The notes under the pieces: model-generated
The model's input: only the letters and a program-made list of their open reading frames with translations
Database searches by the model: none
Told to the model about the DNA's origin: nothing
Part shown: positions 31,185 to 32,017 of the stretch, one piece after another
Layout: each line of letters starts with the position of its first letter
Position numbering within the stretch: the first letter of the stretch is position 1
Assembly (NCBI GenBank): GCA_045634085.1
Contig: JAZQZM010000033.1
Location: forward strand, 1 to 32,017
Source: HGM04593 sp045634085
Lineage (GTDB): Bacteria > Bacteroidota > Bacteroidia > Bacteroidales > Bacteroidaceae
Reading direction: 5' to 3'
Length of the DNA stretch: 32,017 bases
Position numbers and translations under genes: made by a program

Positions 31185-32017
31185 ATGATGAAAAGAGGAT
31201 TTTTACATTTTGTGTCATTGGTCGTGATTTCGTTTTTGGCGTTGCCGGTTGCGGCGCAGAGCGAGAGTGTTGTCACATTGTCGGGCAACGGGTACATAAC
31301 CGCAGGTCCTGAAAAAAATGCGTTCATTGACGAACAACATTGCGAACTTCGTAACTGGAATAATGCAGAGACTGTAGTCAGTTTTTATTTCAGGGTAGAG
31401 AAAATTGGTAAAATGGAGGTTGCGCTCAAGGCAAAAGGACATTCAAGAATAGAGGTCTCTCTCTTGGGCAAAACAAAAAAGATAAAGATTGACAGCGACA
31501 CTTTGGCGCGTGTAAATGTCGGCACTTTTAAGGTGAAGGAGCCCGGGTATGTAAAAATGGATGTCCGTGGCATTAAAATAAAGAATGGTGAGGATTTCGG
31601 CAATGTGGCGGCAGTTATCGTAGGCGGCGATGTGGCTCCTGTTGTGTGTGTCGGTCCTGAGTTCAGTACCCATTTCGGCCGTCGTGGTCCGTCGGTACAT
31701 TTGGGTTACGGCCTTCCCGAGGAGAATGTGGAGTGGTTCTATAACGAGGTTGTAGTGCCCGAAGAAGGTGATATCCCCAGCAGCTATTATATGGCTTGCG
31801 GTTTCGGTCAGGGATACTTCGGAATTCAGAACAATACACCTCATAAAAGAAGGGTGCTCTTCTCGGTGTGGAGCCCGTTCAACACCGACAATCCGTCCGA
31901 GATTCCCGATTCATTGCGTGTTACACTCGTGAAGAAGGGTGACGGAGTAAAGGTTAATGATTTTGGCAATGAGGGCTCAGGCGGCCAGAGTTATATGTTC
32001 TATGACTGGAAACCGGG
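31185..32017 (+). CDS. DUF5077/DUF3472-type exported protein, cut by window end
   Basis: The open frame starts at ATG 31185 (or the adjacent ATG 31188) and runs off the window after 277 codons without a stop. It has a signal peptide ending VAAQ (about residues 1-25), a beta-rich N-terminal part (about 28-150, FIDEQHCELRNW and on) like DUF5077, and then a segment with the marks of DUF3472: FSTHFGRRGPSVHLGYGLP, WFYNEVVVPEEGD, YYMACGFGQGYFGIQNN, RRVLFSVWSPFNTDNP and FGNEGSGGQSY. Such proteins are common in Bacteroidota and are found near carbohydrate-acting genes, but their activity is not known to me. It lies 71 nt after the MORN gene and may share its transcript. Only the C-terminus is missing. 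Confidence 0.85.
   Translation, partial: MMKRGFLHFVSLVVISFLALPVAAQSESVVTLSGNGYITAGPEKNAFIDEQHCELRNWNNAETVVSFYFRVEKIGKMEVALKAKGHSRIEVSLLGKTKKIKIDSDTLARVNVGTFKVKEPGYVKMDVRGIKIKNGEDFGNVAAVIVGGDVAPVVCVGPEFSTHFGRRGPSVHLGYGLPEENVEWFYNEVVVPEEGDIPSSYYMACGFGQGYFGIQNNTPHKRRVLFSVWSPFNTDNPSEIPDSLRVTLVKKGDGVKVNDFGNEGSGGQSYMFYDWKP

Noticed and set aside
1..32017. CRISPR array, tRNA or rRNA genes, prophage, insertion sequence transposase
   Set aside because: No regularly spaced repeats, no tRNA-like cloverleaf or rRNA segments, and no transposase or phage proteins were seen on either strand.

Overview
The window looks like chromosomal core DNA from a member of the Bacteroidales (Bacteroidota). The evidence is the gene families and their order (tsaB-DUF4290-murA-rimM-M23-dxr-rseP, split gcvPA/gcvPB, DUF3472, OPT and POT peptide transporters), many lipoproteins with Bacteroidota-type signal peptides, mostly poor Shine-Dalgarno sequences, and several promoters of the Bacteroidota TTTG-N19-TAnnTTTG type. 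I cannot name the genus. I see no tRNA, rRNA, CRISPR array, prophage or intact transposon.

Layout. 1-255 is non-coding with possible short repeats. 256-1422 (-) is purM. 1423-2195 is non-coding. 2196-3899 (+) is a POT-family peptide symporter with its own promoter and a strong terminator. 4083-9577 (+) is a glycine-cleavage operon, lplA-gcvT-gcvH-gcvPA-gcvPB: lipoate ligase, the T and H proteins and a two-subunit P protein, interrupted on both sides of gcvH by palindromic repeats. 9732-12089 (+) holds a YgbA-like Cys-rich protein and an OPT-family transporter. 12363-14609 (-) is priA, separated from the OPT gene by a repeat that ends in a bidirectional terminator.

14880-18818 (+) is the least ordinary part. 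It is a visibly AT-richer run of seven predicted lipoproteins, most of which share an alpha-helical unit of about 80 residues. One of them (16345-17454) carries four tandem copies of the unit, one is only 57 residues long, and a possible 26-residue membrane peptide lies in the middle. I do not recognise this family. It is the best candidate here for an undescribed system. The run ends in a second copy of the repeat/terminator seen beside priA.

18969-28219 (-) reads as one tightly packed nine-gene unit in the order tsaB, DUF4290, murA, rimM, M23 peptidase, dxr, rseP, serpin lipoprotein, alkaline phosphatase. It mixes tRNA modification, ribosome maturation, peptidoglycan and isoprenoid synthesis, envelope proteolysis and two exported proteins at the distal end. 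Its MurA has Asp where fosfomycin-sensitive enzymes have the reactive Cys. Divergent from it, 28456-32017 (+) holds yicC, gmk, nadD, a MORN-repeat exported protein and a DUF3472 protein cut by the window edge.
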